64,000 bases of DNA from Biomphalaria glabrata. Its lineage: Eukaryota > Mollusca > Gastropoda > Planorbidae. The position numbers and the translations under genes were made by a program. The notes below the pieces were generated by a model. That model saw only the letters and a list, made by a program, of their open reading frames with translations, ran no database searches and was not told where the DNA came from. The stretch is from NCBI RefSeq assembly GCF_947242115.1, contig NC_074713.1:7933501-7997500 (forward strand), in the 5' to 3' direction. Of this stretch, positions 1 to 13,100 are shown piece by piece (the first letter of the stretch is position 1; every line of letters begins with the position of its first letter).

Positions 1-2
1 CA

Positions 3-2229
3 GTACCTGTCAACTTTTTAAGGCAAAAAGATGGATCTCAGCGATTTTATAAAGAGGGTCTTTCTTACGAACATCAGTACAACAGTAGAAGTGATCCCAA
101 TTATCCAAATAGAGGCAGGGTGAGCAAATTTGATTATATGTTTTCATTACGGTATTTTGTCTAGTAAACAGTTTTAATTTGCCATTTTGATTAATGAGAT
201 GATCAGATTTGCACTTTTGAAACTTAAAAAGATGCCACAGTGCTTGCCTTCAAAGATAGTCAAGAAGTTTCTGTGAATTGTTTCTACATTTAGTTCTTAG
301 GAATTCCATTTTTAAATATATCTTGTATTCTTATGTTCACTATATTCTTTAAGCTCATATTTCATGTCACATTTCCTTTATTTATTTGGAAACTTTGCTG
401 CCACCAAAGAAATACATGACAAAAGAAAACTGAAATAGAGGCCTGACAGACAACATGTCTGTGGCATGAGACAAAATAAATACTATGCATTTTATGATAC
501 CGGCTCATGTAAAATACAGCACTATTCCTTAATTTTCAGAATCAAAGATAATGGTGTGTTGTTGTTTTTTGTAATTGCTTTTGTATAGTGCAGCTTTAGT
601 GCATATAGCATGCATAGTGTGTTATTGTCCAAGCTCTTTTATGGACATGTGCAGGGACAGGGATATCTGGGAGAAGGTTTCCATGCTGTACACAGGAAAC
701 ACAGCTCAGGATTTGAAATTGAGCTCTGTTAATAGCCAAGTGTTGTTTTTTCAATAGGCCACACTTTTAGTCAGTTTAAAATGTCAGTTTAAAATGTATT
801 TTTTTCACACAGACTGATACATGTCAATGTGTGAGAGATGCTTACAAAGCAAAATGAATTTGCAGAGCAGTGTAAATTGTGTTTGGAAAAGATTATATTA
901 AAATTATATTGCTACATCAATAGTTCCCTATTTTTTTTTTGTTGCTTTTTTTTTCCTTTGAATTTCACTGTTGTTGTTTTTTTAAATATTCATTGTAGTT
1001 TTTGTAAAAAAAGGAAAGTAAAATCCCTTTCAGACATTGTGATTTATGGGGTAGATGTTGTAAAGCTCTTTTTCTTTGGCTGATGATGAACTAGAGAGTC
1101 ATGTGCTCAGCACAACAACTGCCTTTACTTTCCCCAATCAAATGTCAAATACTCATTAGAGTTGGGTGGACTTGGGAGCATCCTAAAAATCCCACTATTT
1201 ATCTGAATTTGAACTTGAGACCCCTCTGCTTGGAAATGGAGTGCCATATCACTATGCCCCTAAATATTTATGGCAAATAGGTTAAAAAAAAGACCCTTTT
1301 CTCATATAGCATTAAAATTTCATTAATTGAAGAGTTGTATTTCATAATATTAATAACATTAGTTACTCTTTGATTTACTTTTACACTTGTACTTATTTTT
1401 TTTTTTTTTTTTTACGTTTTATTTTAAATTGAATTTTACCTTCTTTTTTTCTTATTCTTATATTCACTTTGTATGAAGAAAACTTTGCAATGCATAAAAA
1501 AGAAGACTTTGAAGTACATTTATATTTAAATATTTTAACAAATCTAGAGATCAATATACTCAATAAACAAAGGTTTTTCTCATATGGACTGAGTTTTAGA
1601 ACTCCGAAGCAGTTTAGAGAAATAAAAAGCATATTTTAATGGTTTCTTTTTCCAAAAGGACAATTTTTTTTATTTATTAAATCAACATATATTTAAAATA
1701 CGACAGTTATAATAATAATGATCTTTGAGAACTATTCATTATTTTTTAGTAAAACATATTAAAATTTGTGGCAATTTATTGTTTGAAAATATTTTTCTTC
1801 TTTCTATTTTATCAGCGAATGGGAGCATTTGTTTGGAGTAGAATGGATCCTGTGAGTCAGAACAAGTTTATAGAATATTACAGCCGATTGGCAGAAGAAG
1901 AGAAAAAGGCTGAAGAAGAAGGTTTAGATGGGCCTTTAAAGTCATGCAGTGCCCCTGTGTTGAGAAGTTTTAATCACAAAGATTTCAAACCCAAAGGAAG
2001 GCGTTCATACACTTATAAGAGACGAGAAAGCAACATATTGAGATGGGAGGATGAGAAGAAAATCCTGCAGCCTTCTTCAGACTGCAATATATCTAACCAA
2101 GTGGCTAATGACAATAAGGATGATAGTCATGTGAGAGAGCCTTATGCAGGGCAACAGACCGAACAAGAAGTTAACGAGAATTCTTATTTTGATGTGAATA
2201 ATGTAACGCCAGGCAATATGACAACATAA
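3..2229 (+). CDS. Unrecognised gene, last two coding exons (partial)
   Basis: Two exons can be read. Exon n-1 spans 3-119, enters from outside the window and ends in a GTGAGC donor. The last exon spans 1816-2229, follows an AT-rich stretch ending in CAG, and stops at TAA (2227-2229). The junction is phase 0. The visible 176 residues contain no domain I know. They include an aromatic and Asn-rich stretch (QRFYKEGLSYEHQYNSRSDP), then RMGAFVWSRMDP, a short charged helix (EEEKKAEEEG), a basic segment (KPKGRRSYTYKRRES) and an acidic, Asn-rich tail. The composition resembles the short, disordered, basic proteins found in cilia and sperm, but that is only an impression. The gene is convergent with the ASB3 gene. 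The reading frame is open across both exons and codon use looks normal for a host gene, so I am fairly sure it is real and unsure what it does. Confidence 0.7.
560..760 (-). repeat. Diverged SINE, family B
   Basis: This stretch resembles the better preserved copy at 7745-7985. Both share a block around TATAGCATGC, a 'tccaagctc/tccaatctc' block followed by 'tggac', and 'tatctgggagaaggtttcc' against 'tatctaggagttggttttcc'. It is old and much mutated. The small open frame across it has no coding character. Confidence 0.5.
1095..1256 (-). repeat. Diverged tRNA-derived SINE, family A
   Basis: Read on the minus strand, this has the family A order: a tRNA-like head with a degenerate B box near 1205-1220, then the 'gggtac/tgacatt' body and the 'ggggaaagtaaaggc' block (minus strand of 1117-1135). 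It is heavily mutated compared with the copies at 15.7 and 37.7 kb. Confidence 0.55.
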
Positions 2230-2800
2230 TTTTTTTAATTCTATAAACTATTTATTCATATGAAACAAAAAATGTATCATGCAGCGGTATTTATAGTAGG
2301 CCTACTAAAGATAATGTCATTGTTCTAGCTGCTGTTCAAATCTTTTTAAGTAGCAGATACATTTTTTCTCTTCATTATGACAATTCTGGTCTAGACAAAA
2401 TAACTTTCATCTTTAGCAAGTTCATTGAAGTAATGTAGTTACAATCTTTTTTTTTTTTTTTTGTGAAGATATAATGTTGTTCTTTAATGCTGATCATTGA
2501 CTTGTGCAGCGCTATCAAGAAGCTGTCATAGGTCTTTTCCTGTCTCTAATTGTCTCTGTTCCATGGCCTGGAGTATTATGTGACTTTCAGTATTAAATTG
2601 GAAATGCAATGCATGGAGGCATAAACAAAAAAAAAAGTTCTTAATATTTAACAACTAATTGGCTTCTTAAACTTAGCATTAATTCTCAAAGTCTTTTTAG
2701 AGCACTTTATCTTTCAATGTAAGCATGTCTTTCAGATTTTGCAATCTATATTCCTTTTTATAACAATTGTTATAACAATTGTTGTTGTTGCTGTTACTAA

Positions 2801-2955
2801 GTAAACTACTGGGAGATAGTATTACCTTTTAAAAAATGAGCTTGTTTATTTTATAATTGCTGTTGCTGTAAACTACTGGGAGATAGTATTACCTTTTAAA
2901 AAATGAGCTTGTTTATTTTATAATTGCTGTTGCTGTAAACTACTGGGAGATAGTA
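2801..2955 (+). repeat. 67-bp tandem repeat split by a transposon
   Basis: Copies of a 67-bp unit beginning GTAAACTACTGGGAGATAG start at 2801, 2868 and 2935. The third copy is cut at its TA by the element at 2956-4059 and resumes at 4060 (TATTACCTTTTAAAAAATGAG). The first two copies are almost identical, so the duplication is recent or homogenised. Confidence 0.9.
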
Positions 2956-4059
2956 TAGTAGAGTCAATATTGCGGAACAGTTTGCAGCTACTTTTAGTTT
3001 TCAATTTTTTGCTCCGTAATGGTTAGACCTATGGAAAAACTAAAAGTATCTTGGCATTGCCCATCCATTTTCCGATAAAAATAGACTCATTGTTTAGTTT
3101 TTCAACAGATAATTAATATTAAATTTTACATTCAAATCGACTGAGATATGGTCAGTCACAATTACGGAACAGGATTTTTTAAGAAGTCACAATTGCGGAA
3201 CACTGTAAAAATGTCGGAACAAAGCCTATATAAAACATATATTTATTAGTCTTATATAATACTTGAACTCCTTATCCTTTACATTAATTTTATTTGTGTT
3301 AAAGCATAAGTTAACACTTTGTCACCTTTTAATTCTTTACCTATTTAATTTAATTGATGTCACACTACCCTGATTTTCCTTACAAGATTTTATTTTCCAC
3401 TAGTCTTTAATTCTTTTTTGTTATATTAAAATTATATAGGCCTATATATTATTTGATATTATGATTTGTCCTCTTTTTGCTGGACGTCTGGTAATCATAA
3501 ATTATATATTGTATGTAATATTATTGCCTAAATGTTTTTAAATTTATGTTTACTAATACAAACTCATATTTAAATTCTGATAATCTAAATCACTATGTAA
3601 ATATTAAGCTAAATGTGCAGGTCAAATAAATGACATCTATAGTGTTCCACAATTGTGACTATCTTTAAAAAGGTAAAAACTGGGTTAACACCTCCCAATT
3701 TTTAAAAAATCAAATTCCTGGTAGATGGCTACGACATGAAGTTTTTCCACATCCATTTATAAACCTAAAAATAGGTGTATCATGCAGGTGATGTGTCATT
3801 ATCATTTTTAAAAAGACTTAAGCCCTGACCTATGCGGTTCTCCTGGTACGTGAAAAATAATGGACGATTCCACACCTGTCAACTTTAACCTGGAGTCAAA
3901 ATTAATTTTCTGCTGTGAAAGGAACACCATTATATTAGAAATGTAGAGAAATGGACCATGCGCAGTAGTTTAGCAGAAAATTTCAAAATAAAGTAAATTT
4001 TAACTAATTTCGACGAGCTGTTCCACAAACATGCCTGCTCCGCAATAGTGACTCTACTA
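2956..4059. mobile_element. Non-autonomous DNA transposon with TA target duplication (mariner-like ends)
   Basis: The ends are inverted repeats: TAGTAGAGTCAATATTGCGG on the left, and on the right a stretch whose complement reads TAGTAGAGTCACTATTGCGG. Flanking TA dinucleotides lie at 2954-2955 and 4060-4061. The adjacent 67-bp tandem copies show the uninterrupted site (GATAGTATTACC), so the insertion point is known to the base. The inside holds no open frame. It carries further copies of the terminal motif AGTCACAATTGCGGAACA at 3154-3171 and 3185-3202, and inverted at 3643-3660. A TA duplication points to the Tc1/mariner group, but the repeated inner sites are not typical of simple mariners. 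Confidence 0.85.
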
Positions 4060-5329
4060 TATTACCTTTTAAAAAATGAGTTGTTTTTTTTGTTTTTTTT
4101 TAAACTACTGGAGGATAATTTTAAAACCTATTCAAAATGAGCTTGTTTATTTAAGATTTAATTATAAATGAATAGTTAAAGTTTCTTGCACAGAGAAATA
4201 GTTTTGTATGAGCTTCCACACTAGCTACATGTAATTAATGTGTAATTAATTACATTTTCTTTTTATAAATAAATTTTATAGAAGCTATTTCAGAAGTTCA
4301 TATATTGTATGTATTAAAGCTACAGTTCATCTATTTGTTCTCTGTAATGTTAATTGTTATTATTCGTTTTTCTACCTTATTATTAATATCACTGAAAAGT
4401 AAATAAATTATATTTAATTTGTTTTAAAATTAACTTGTTACACACTATCTACACCATACTATTTTTTAGAGCATAAAAATATTTTATTCAAATATTTCTC
4501 TAAAGTACTTTAGAACTAGAATGGCACCATAACAACCTTAAGTTGTATATAGAGAATTCAAACAAATACAGTATTAACTAGTAGCATTAATCATTAGTAA
4601 GATCCTCTTTCATGTTTAAAAAAAAATTAGCCCAATGGTTTTTCCTATTATCTCCAAGACAGCCATTAAGTCTGACTTTTGCTTTGAAAAGCTGATGATG
4701 CTCAAGACATTGGTAAGACAGGCCTATTACTGTATTGTTTGCATTTGAGTTTTTGTGGGTTTTTTTTTTTTTTTTTTTTTGCTCTAAGCTATTTTCTTTG
4801 CCCCATTGAATGAAAGACAAGCGCTGACAGCTCTGTGCCGCGAGGAGCAATTTAGGCTAGTTTTTCTCAGTCATAGGTGTTGATGCTGCATTCCATTTAT
4901 ATTTGTGAGATGTTGAATTGTTTTACGATGTATCTGGTTTCTGCTCTGCAGTATGTCTAGTATTAATCAAGCAGTATAATTTTGTTTTAAGAAATAGTTT
5001 TAAAATTTTTACTGATCTCAACCTGTGACTAGAAAAAATATAATTTGTGTACAAGGGAAGTCTTTAATTACAATTAAAATCATTGAGTGTAGCTAAAAAA
5101 AAAAAATGAAATCTGCCCATAACTCATTTTTAGCAAAATTGTGACTAATGTTTATATTGTTAACTTTTCCCCTGACAATTCGTTTCTAGTTTTACATTTT
5201 GTATAACACTATTGTAGGATATATATTTTGAAAGAAATGTATATATTGAAAAAGCCATGACAAAAGATGACGTCTATGTAAATATATATGTATATTAAAA
5301 TGTTTTTTGTGTCTTAATTTTTAAATTTT

Positions 5330-5425
5330 TAGAGGTCCTCAAAAGGGGGAAGACATAATTTGATTTGTGTCGCCTGTCACTTTTAGATTTCAAAAAAACT
5401 AAAAGAGTTTTTGAAAATCCCTTTT
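5330..5425 (+). repeat. Fragment of interspersed repeat family R
   Basis: The start of this fragment (GGTCCTCAAAAGGGGGAAGA, then 'tttgtgt', 'tgtc', 'tttagat', 'aactaaaaga' and 'gaaaatcc') follows the same order as the beginning of the family R element at 37088. It is diverged, so homology is likely but not certain. Confidence 0.45.
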
Positions 5426-7029
5426 CACTATGTTCTAATGGATGTAATCCAAGGCCATAATGTCTTAAATGCTTTCATGGACAGATGAGGCAAAGGCAAG
5501 CTTCTGGTGCCTAAACCAGTAAGCTTTGGGTAGAAGGGGCTCCTTGGCTGCCTATTCACCTAGGAGAAGGAAAACATGGATTCCAAACCTCCACTGACTT
5601 GCGGCTATACCCTAATATGGAAAAGGCTTTGGGAGACAGCCCTAAGGAAAATTAGGAGATGGTGCCCTTATGCAGCATGTGGCAAAACAGGTTACTGATA
5701 GTACTGATCCCAAATTGTATTGGCTATTTCTATTCGTTTGGATACATTAGCTGCATGGAAGGGGGAAACTGCTGTGTGGGAGACATATTTCTAACCATAA
5801 GCTCTCAGGCTTTTATCTCACTATTCAAATTTCTCTGCAAGATGAACCATAGTTATCTTACATATAGTTATCTTACAATTGATGAAGGCCAATGTTTGGC
5901 ATGCTTAAAATATCATTGCATTGTCAATTTTGAAAAATTTACAGAATTTGAATTTTTTTTTTTTCTAATTGCTGTTGATCCTGTCAAAGAATGCCTTTTG
6001 TTCATTGTTATGGTTGTTGGCAAGACCAGTGCACAAGATTTGTTTGCCTAACCATAACAAAAAATATTTTGGTGATTGAAGTCAGAATCAAACCCAACCT
6101 CTACATTACTTTAAGTAACTTTTTTTTACATTAACATTTATCTTACTACAAAAAAATTATTTGATTATTTCCAGTATTTATTTATTGTACAAATACATTT
6201 TTACAACTGCAGCAGAGCTACACTTTAAAAAAAAAAATTGTGTACAAACAAATACATTATAAATGAAAAGCATAAAACAAACATTTGACAAATTTTTTTT
6301 TTCCAATAGAACTTTGATAGCAAAATATAGAGAATATCTTGAAAACAGCTAACAGCACTTTTGCACCTCAATACCAGTAACACAATAAACTTTTTTTTTT
6401 ATTTAAAAAAAAAGGGGGAGGGGGGCTTTGTTTTTTATTTACAAATAAAATTTAAAGTAATGAAACAGTTGAAGACATTTACAAATGAAAATTGATATCT
6501 TTCACCATTTACTAACAAAAACTCATCTGCAATTTAAGAGAAGTTACAAGTGGTGACAAAAGGTTCACATTAACAATGGAAGTAAAAAAAACAAAACATT
6601 TTACACCATTCCAAGTCCTTGCTCCCAAAAGGAAATTACAAATAAATGGTCAACCCAATCATATCTACTAAAAAATTCACTGCACTGACAACTCAACAGT
6701 AGCATTTTGTACTTCAAATGAAGTAACTGCACTGACCACTGAACATTATCAATAAGATTTTGTACTTCAAATGAATAGGAGTTCAACTTAAATATTGTCC
6801 TTTGTACAAGTTAAATGACTGCCTTGGTATAAGCAGTCATTATTACTCATGGAGAATTACATTCACTTTTATTGCTCACAAAGGCATTGAATTCTTCAGT
6901 TTCACTCTTTATTGCTCATGTAGGCACATTCTTAATGTTGCATTCAGTATAGATTTTTAAAATAGCTGAAAATTTAAATCTATTTTAGTTACAAAAATGA
7001 TCACGAGAAACATTATTTTATTTGATAAT

Positions 7030-7096
7030 AGGCCACAGAAACTGATGAACATTACATCATCTGCCCTATAGACTGAAAGAGGAACTTTACCTTTAC
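7030..7096 (+). repeat. 3' end fragment of SINE family A
   Basis: It contains the family A tail: GCCACAGAAACTGATGAAC, 'acatcatctgccctatagac', 'tgaaagaggaacttta'. The tRNA-like head is absent (5' truncated). Confidence 0.75.
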
Positions 7097-7744
7097 TTTA
7101 ATAGGGTTTCTGGTGATTCCATTCTATTTGTTTTTACACTCAAGATTAGCAACAGGAACATCTTGCTTAACTGAAGATTATGTTAATTTCTTTCATACCT
7201 CTACAAAAGATGTATATAAATAACTCTTGACAGCAGAAATCAATATCTGCACTATTCAGGAGCCAACAAAACCTGTTGATTGTGACTATTTTTCTATTTA
7301 AAAAAACAACAACTTTGTCATACCAAATAAATACTGAAAGTTATGAAAGGGATTTAGATCTAAGTTTGTATGCTATAAGAAGCTGCACACGTAACTTTGT
7401 GGTAAAATGGTGCAGGGTAGTGCAAATGTTTGCATAAAAGTTATGACATTAGAGGAAAATGACATAGAAGAGCCACCAATAAGATTGCTGATAATGTGGA
7501 TTTTAATCTTATTGTTATAACATTTCTAATTTAAAATCCACTAGAGGTCTTATTTGTTTTGGTACATGTGGTAGTGTAAGATAAAGTTAAAACTATGCAT
7601 CACATCTTGGATCTAATAACCCATCATCACACTAAGAATGTGTAGGGGAATATGACAAAGTACTAAGACCTTGTACAATACTACACAAAAGTGTACAACG
7701 ACAAACTTGTCAAGTTTCAACAGACAGATCCAAGTTTGGCTGCT

Positions 7745-7985
7745 TGTTGCTTTTATTATTATAGCTTTTATATAGCGCTACTTTCATGCTTATAGCATGC
7801 TCAGAGCGCTTTTGGTCCAATCTCATTTGTGGACCAGTGGGGGGAGGGGGTATCTAGGAGTTGGTTTTCCGTGCTGCCTTTAGGCGCTAAGCAAACACAA
7901 CTCTGCCTGAGTCAGGTGTCAAACCTAAAAAAGTAGCTAAGCCAAGTTCAAGCGCACTTGGCCTCTCGACCACGCTTTAGCAACT
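7745..7985 (-). repeat. tRNA-derived SINE, family B
   Basis: On the minus strand it starts with a tRNA-like head (AGCGTGGTCGAGAGGCCAAG, resembling the A box region of a Ser or Leu tRNA) and a degenerate B box near 7908-7920. It ends in a body containing AGCGCTATATAAAAGCTATA and a short AATAA-type tail. The small palindrome TTATAGCATGC lies inside. Related pieces occur at 560-760 and, as a short end only, near 52650. Confidence 0.7.
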
Positions 7986-8917
7986 ATTTCATGCTCGTAT
8001 ACTGCACTTTCCTCTCATTCCATTGATAGATGATTATTGTGTCACTGTAATTGTTTCAGGATCATGTCTGGATTATCTAAACCTGATTTTTAAATGTTCT
8101 AGTTGTAATTAAAATTTGTAATAAAACAACTAATTAAATATCAAAAAAAAGCTTTCTAATAAGAAGTTTTCTATCTTGAAAATTATCAGTTACAACAATT
8201 TAAAAAGAAAATCAAAACATTTTTTAAAAAAATGACAGTCAAGTTCTATTTACAAAACAATTGAAAGGAGATTCTAATGTCTCAGAAATGTAAAAAATGA
8301 AATCAGAAAACATTCAAGTTCATTATAAGCCATTATAAGGATGTAGCCTAAAAACAAACAAGAAAAAGAAATGAATAAATTTTCATATTGCCCAAAAACA
8401 CAATTTTAGAATACACTTACAGCACTAGCAATTAAAATCATTTGCTAAAAAGTTGACATTCTGTCAATAAAATTGATTAGCTAATTCATTTTGTACCCTA
8501 TCATACTTATGATACCTGGACCATACTTGACATGATGATTATATTTAGACCATTGATCAAACAATATATAAAAAATATAAAATTTCAACAAATCATTCAA
8601 TGTGATTAATCAGTACTTAGCTAAGGAAATCATAATATCATTTTAAAACATTCAATTATTTATTAACATAATAATCCAGATTTTTGCCTAGAGCAGGACA
8701 CAGCTGGATGAGGCGACACATTTTTAGGAAGATAAAAAAACGGAAGCAGCAACGTGTCATTGTGGAGTGGCACCATAGAATTAAGAATATATAATTTAAA
8801 AAAAAAATAACTATCTATCTAAAAACAATCCCAACACACAAGAAGTTTGCACTGTTGATCTATCAAGTGATTGCAAAGTTGAACTGAGCCCAATATTACT
8901 ATTGAATTTAAAATGCA

Positions 8918-9065
8918 GGCAGGTACCTGACATTAGTTGGGGAAAAGTAAAGATGGTTGGTCATTGTGCTGGCCAAATGACACCATCGTTAGCCATGGAC
9001 CACAGAAACAGATAACCTTTACATCATCTGCCCTATAGATGGCAAGATCTGAAATGGGAACTTTA
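8918..9065 (+). repeat. 5'-truncated SINE, family A
   Basis: It begins at GGTACCTGACATTAGTTGGG and runs to 'tctgaaatgggaacttta', matching the body of the copies at 15.7 and 37.7 kb. The tRNA-like head is missing. Confidence 0.85.
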
Positions 9066-10167
9066 AGAGATTAATTAATTAATTTTCATCTTACTATTAG
9101 AGTAAAAACTAATTTCTGTATGTAGAGCATGAGCAAAAATAGAATAATATCAAACAGAAATCTTATTCCATATCATTCAGATTATTTGCTATCACAAAAA
9201 TTATCAGTTATAGTTAAAGTTGGGAAAAAAAAAAAGGGGGGGGTGGGGGGTCTTTGGTTGTACTTGTCAGACATACATACAAAATATATGTCATTTAAAC
9301 AACAGAAATAAAAATCAAATGTATCTAGATGAAAAGTAAGGTCATAGATCTATTTCTAAAATAACCATTCTTTACCAAGCCCTCATACCAAACCTAACTC
9401 TTTAACACTAATCACATAAACTAAACTCAATCCAATATAATTCTAGTTCTCAACTGGAGCCTAACACTATCCCTAAATTATTACTAGCAATGAAACTAAA
9501 ACCAAACACCAATATTTAAATTGAACAGATTCTAAGGAAAATTTTGAATGCAAATTGTAATGCTGTTGTCCTGGTCTTACTTGAAAAAAAAAAAAAAAAA
9601 AAAAAAGCACTTTCTCTATTTAGCAGTCTAGTGTTTTTGTAAAAAAAGTAGTCTTCAGAGTACTCAATTGTTGGATTCAAACATACTGCATAGAACTGAG
9701 AGGTTGCTGTACTGCTCTGAATGGTTTTTAAAATTGGTACATCTTTTTGATGAACCAAGTTGAAAATTTTACTATTGACAACTTAAACTTCAACAGTTTA
9801 TGGTTAAATAAAGGTCAGTATAAACCTTTTTTTTTTAAAAATAGCCTAATTTGATGTGTATAAAAAACTAAAACAATTGAAAAGCAAGTAGTGCAGAGAT
9901 ATTGGTTTACCATTTTAAGCAAGCAATGCTCAGAAAGTTTTACTATATTAATGAAGTCATTTCAAAGAAGATACAAAAATGTACTTGTAAAAGTTGGACT
10001 GGAATGATTGATTCTATTATTCTTTAAATTTCCTTTAAATCTTTTAAATTAAAACAGTTTGATGTTGTCTGCCAGTGCAGGAGCATCATCAAAAAAAAAA
10101 AAAGACAAATTTACATACATGAAGTAAATGTAGGTCAATAATGTTCCTCTAGGCCAACAATAATAAA

Positions 10168-13100
10168 TTAAAGAATCCTATCTTGAAGGGGGAGCTCCAG
10201 CTCTTCCATGAACATCAGATAGTCATGTAACATGGAGGGTATTCGAAGGTTTTCCACTGAAGAACGACTGTATTTATTTTCCTTACCCAAGTTGAGAACA
10301 ATAATTCTTCGACAACGATGAGACAGCAAGTTTGTTTTTTCTGTGGAAAAAATTAGTAAATAAATACACATTTTAACCATTTAAGTAGATTTTAGTAAAA
10401 TTAAAAAAAAAAAAAAAAAAAACAAGTGAAACTGCTTGTCTATTAGTTACAAAGTAAGACAAATGTGTAAGCATATATATATATAGAGAGAGAGAGATCT
10501 AGATCCAAATGCTTTTTTTTTTTACAAATTTCATTTTAATCAACATTAAGTAATTTTTTATTACAGATGCATCCCTTCTTTTCCACTTAAATTTTATTCC
10601 TCCTCCTCCCCCCCTCCCCCGACACACACACCTGCTATATCCAAATTTAATTCTACTTTTTTTATACTTTTCAGTCTAATCCTGGCCACTGATCATTGTT
10701 AAAATTGTTTAACATAAATGTTTTCTACTGAATTGTATCTAAGTTCTTTTTTTTTTTTTTTTGTAATGCGTAACCTAAGTTACATTATAAGTATAACATT
10801 ATTCTCTACCAACAAGACTAAAGGAGCATATTTTGGGCTAAAAGTTTACTGCAATATTTATACCAAAAGGTTAAAACCATTTTAAAACAGTACAAATTAC
10901 TTAATTATATAATATATAGAATGATAGTTGAATGATAAGGTGTAGAAAGCTACATATGTCCTCTCAAATATTGATATTAGTACTGGTTTAAATTAAAACA
11001 CACAGTCTCATCTGTTGCTAAAAGGGTTTTGAAAAAGTCAAGTTGTGTGTAGTTTCAGATATTTGAAAAATAATTAGTTGGTCCCTTGATGTTTGATCTT
11101 AATAAGTTTCAATTTATTTCATAAGATGTTTGCAACATTGTACATCTACAATAACTTTGTGATGAATTTAATTACCTATTTACTAAATAGGAAATGGTTA
11201 AGATAAGATTAGAGGTTGTATGAAAAAAGATCAATAAAGGATGGAAAGGCTTTGTAAAGCTGTAAATTCAATTTACATAAGTTACTACAATAAACAATGG
11301 TCCTACTCCATCTCCTTGCCACCCTGTGTGCAGAACAGTAAGTCATCACATGATTCAACTATTTTTTTTAACAAGTCACTCCCAAGAACATGAGAAGCAG
11401 CAGGATGATTAAAAGATTTAGAAAACCAAAAGACAAATCTTGTGAAAATCAAGATTTTCTCTTTTGAAAGGATGTATAATTTATATAGCAGATGTGAGCT
11501 TTAACATGGACTGACTTAGTACTGGTATGAAAAAAATATTGTCAACATGAAAAATAGATGCTTAATTTAAAGCCCAAAACGTGTTAACAAGAGAAGCTGA
11601 AAAATCAACATTCAACAGTGCATTCATTAAATATGTGAAAGGGAATTTGAAATTTATGCCTATTTTTATCGTGTACTGGGTTTTATTGTAAAAGATCAGA
11701 AAAATCATCTGCACAAAGATAGTAAATTACTAAATTAAAAATTATTTTTTTCATGGATTTCCATTTGAGTTCATTTCCAGTAGTTTAGTTTTTACTTAAT
11801 ATTAGCAGCTAAATGTAATTTTTTTTATTCGAAAAGATACATTTTAAAGTCGTTTATTTTGAAAGAAATGGATTCTTTTCTAATTTATAGGGAGTTAAAA
11901 GGTCAGTAAATAAAAAAAAATCTTGCCATAAAGAAATACTTAAAATGTATATGCCTATTTTGCAAGGACATATTGTGAAATTAAGTAGATAATAATGACC
12001 TTCAGAATAAAGAATGTAGCATGTACTTACCAGCTATGTTTTGTAACACCTTCCTTTGGTTCTGTTCAAACTGTGCAAGAATATGACGAGGTAAACTGGC
12101 ATGATCACTAATACACATCAGCAGTGCAAGGACTGGGACTAAGTTCTCCTTGCGGTGAAACATGTAAAACATTAATCCAAATAAGTTTGTGATTGCCGGA
12201 CTGCCGCAGTTCTCTCCATTCATGGGATCACAGAGGTCAAACAAGGAATGAGACTCTCCACCCGCTAAGAAAAGCTGCCAGATGTAAAAAATCTGAAAAT
12301 TGGGCTGTTTAGAGTTCCTCACAAAGGCAGACAGATCACGTTCAAGTTCCAAATCTTTTTGGAAGGCCAGAAGCATGGCCACATTTCCTGTCACATTGGT
12401 ATGATACACATTCGGGGATGCCCCATGGCGGAGGAGCAGCTGAAAAAATAAATCTCGTTTTGTCCACAAAGCTACCAGCAGTGGCGCAAGTTCATCATCA
12501 GTATTAGTTATATTAGGGCTGACCCCATTCTGAAGTAGATACTCTGCACCAGCCAAGGGCCAGTCTGATTCTATCAAACAAAGTAGAGAACAGGTTCTAG
12601 CTGGCACTAGTGCACTGGCCAGGTGACCTAGTTCTAGCCTGAGATAGGATGGGATGTTGGACGTCCGATTAATGGTCAAGTGACCATGTAACAGTCTGAG
12701 TATTGTTGTATCCTGATGTTTAAGAGCCCGGACAAGAGGGTGCATGGAGTCAAAATCTCCTGTTTCAAACACAGTCATATCTGTGTAGGGAAGTAACAAC
12801 TCTACACAACTGAGGAGACAGAGAATACACGTTTAGATCAGTAACACTTTATATTGTATAAGGTAATGTTAACTACAAATGCATACAAATATACAACTTG
12901 TTTAGTCACAATGAGTTTGGTTTAGTCATTCCCAAAGTGGTCTATATAGACCCTCAGGGGTCTATGACAAAATCCAGGGGGGTGTATGTAAGTGAAAAAA
13001 TGAATTGGGGGGTCTATGGAAAATAAACAAGGGGTTTAATGATAGTGGATTGCATTTAAGCAGGTTGTGATTTTAATTTTGTTTTCCCATTAATAGAATT

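Larger units (their letters stand above)
2230..10167. other. Convergent intergenic region
   Basis: No host coding sequence is supported here. It presumably contains the 3' UTRs of the unknown gene (from the left) and of ASB3 (from the right). Many poly-A/T runs and several AATAAA and TTTATT motifs are present, and none can be singled out as the cleavage signal. Identified inserts are the TA element, SINE fragments at 7030, 7745 and 8918, and a repeat fragment near 5330. The open frames at 4587-4850, 5659-6051 and 9516-9758 look like chance reading of low-complexity DNA. Confidence 0.6.

Noticed and set aside
5659-6051. 130-codon plus-strand frame
   Set aside because: It starts in repeat-like DNA (text such as GGAGACAGCCC upstream) and runs into low-complexity T-rich sequence. 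No domain, and no sensible splice context.
8641-9311. Small frames around 9129-9311
   Set aside because: AT-rich, interrupted by a G-run and adjacent to a SINE. No coding signal.
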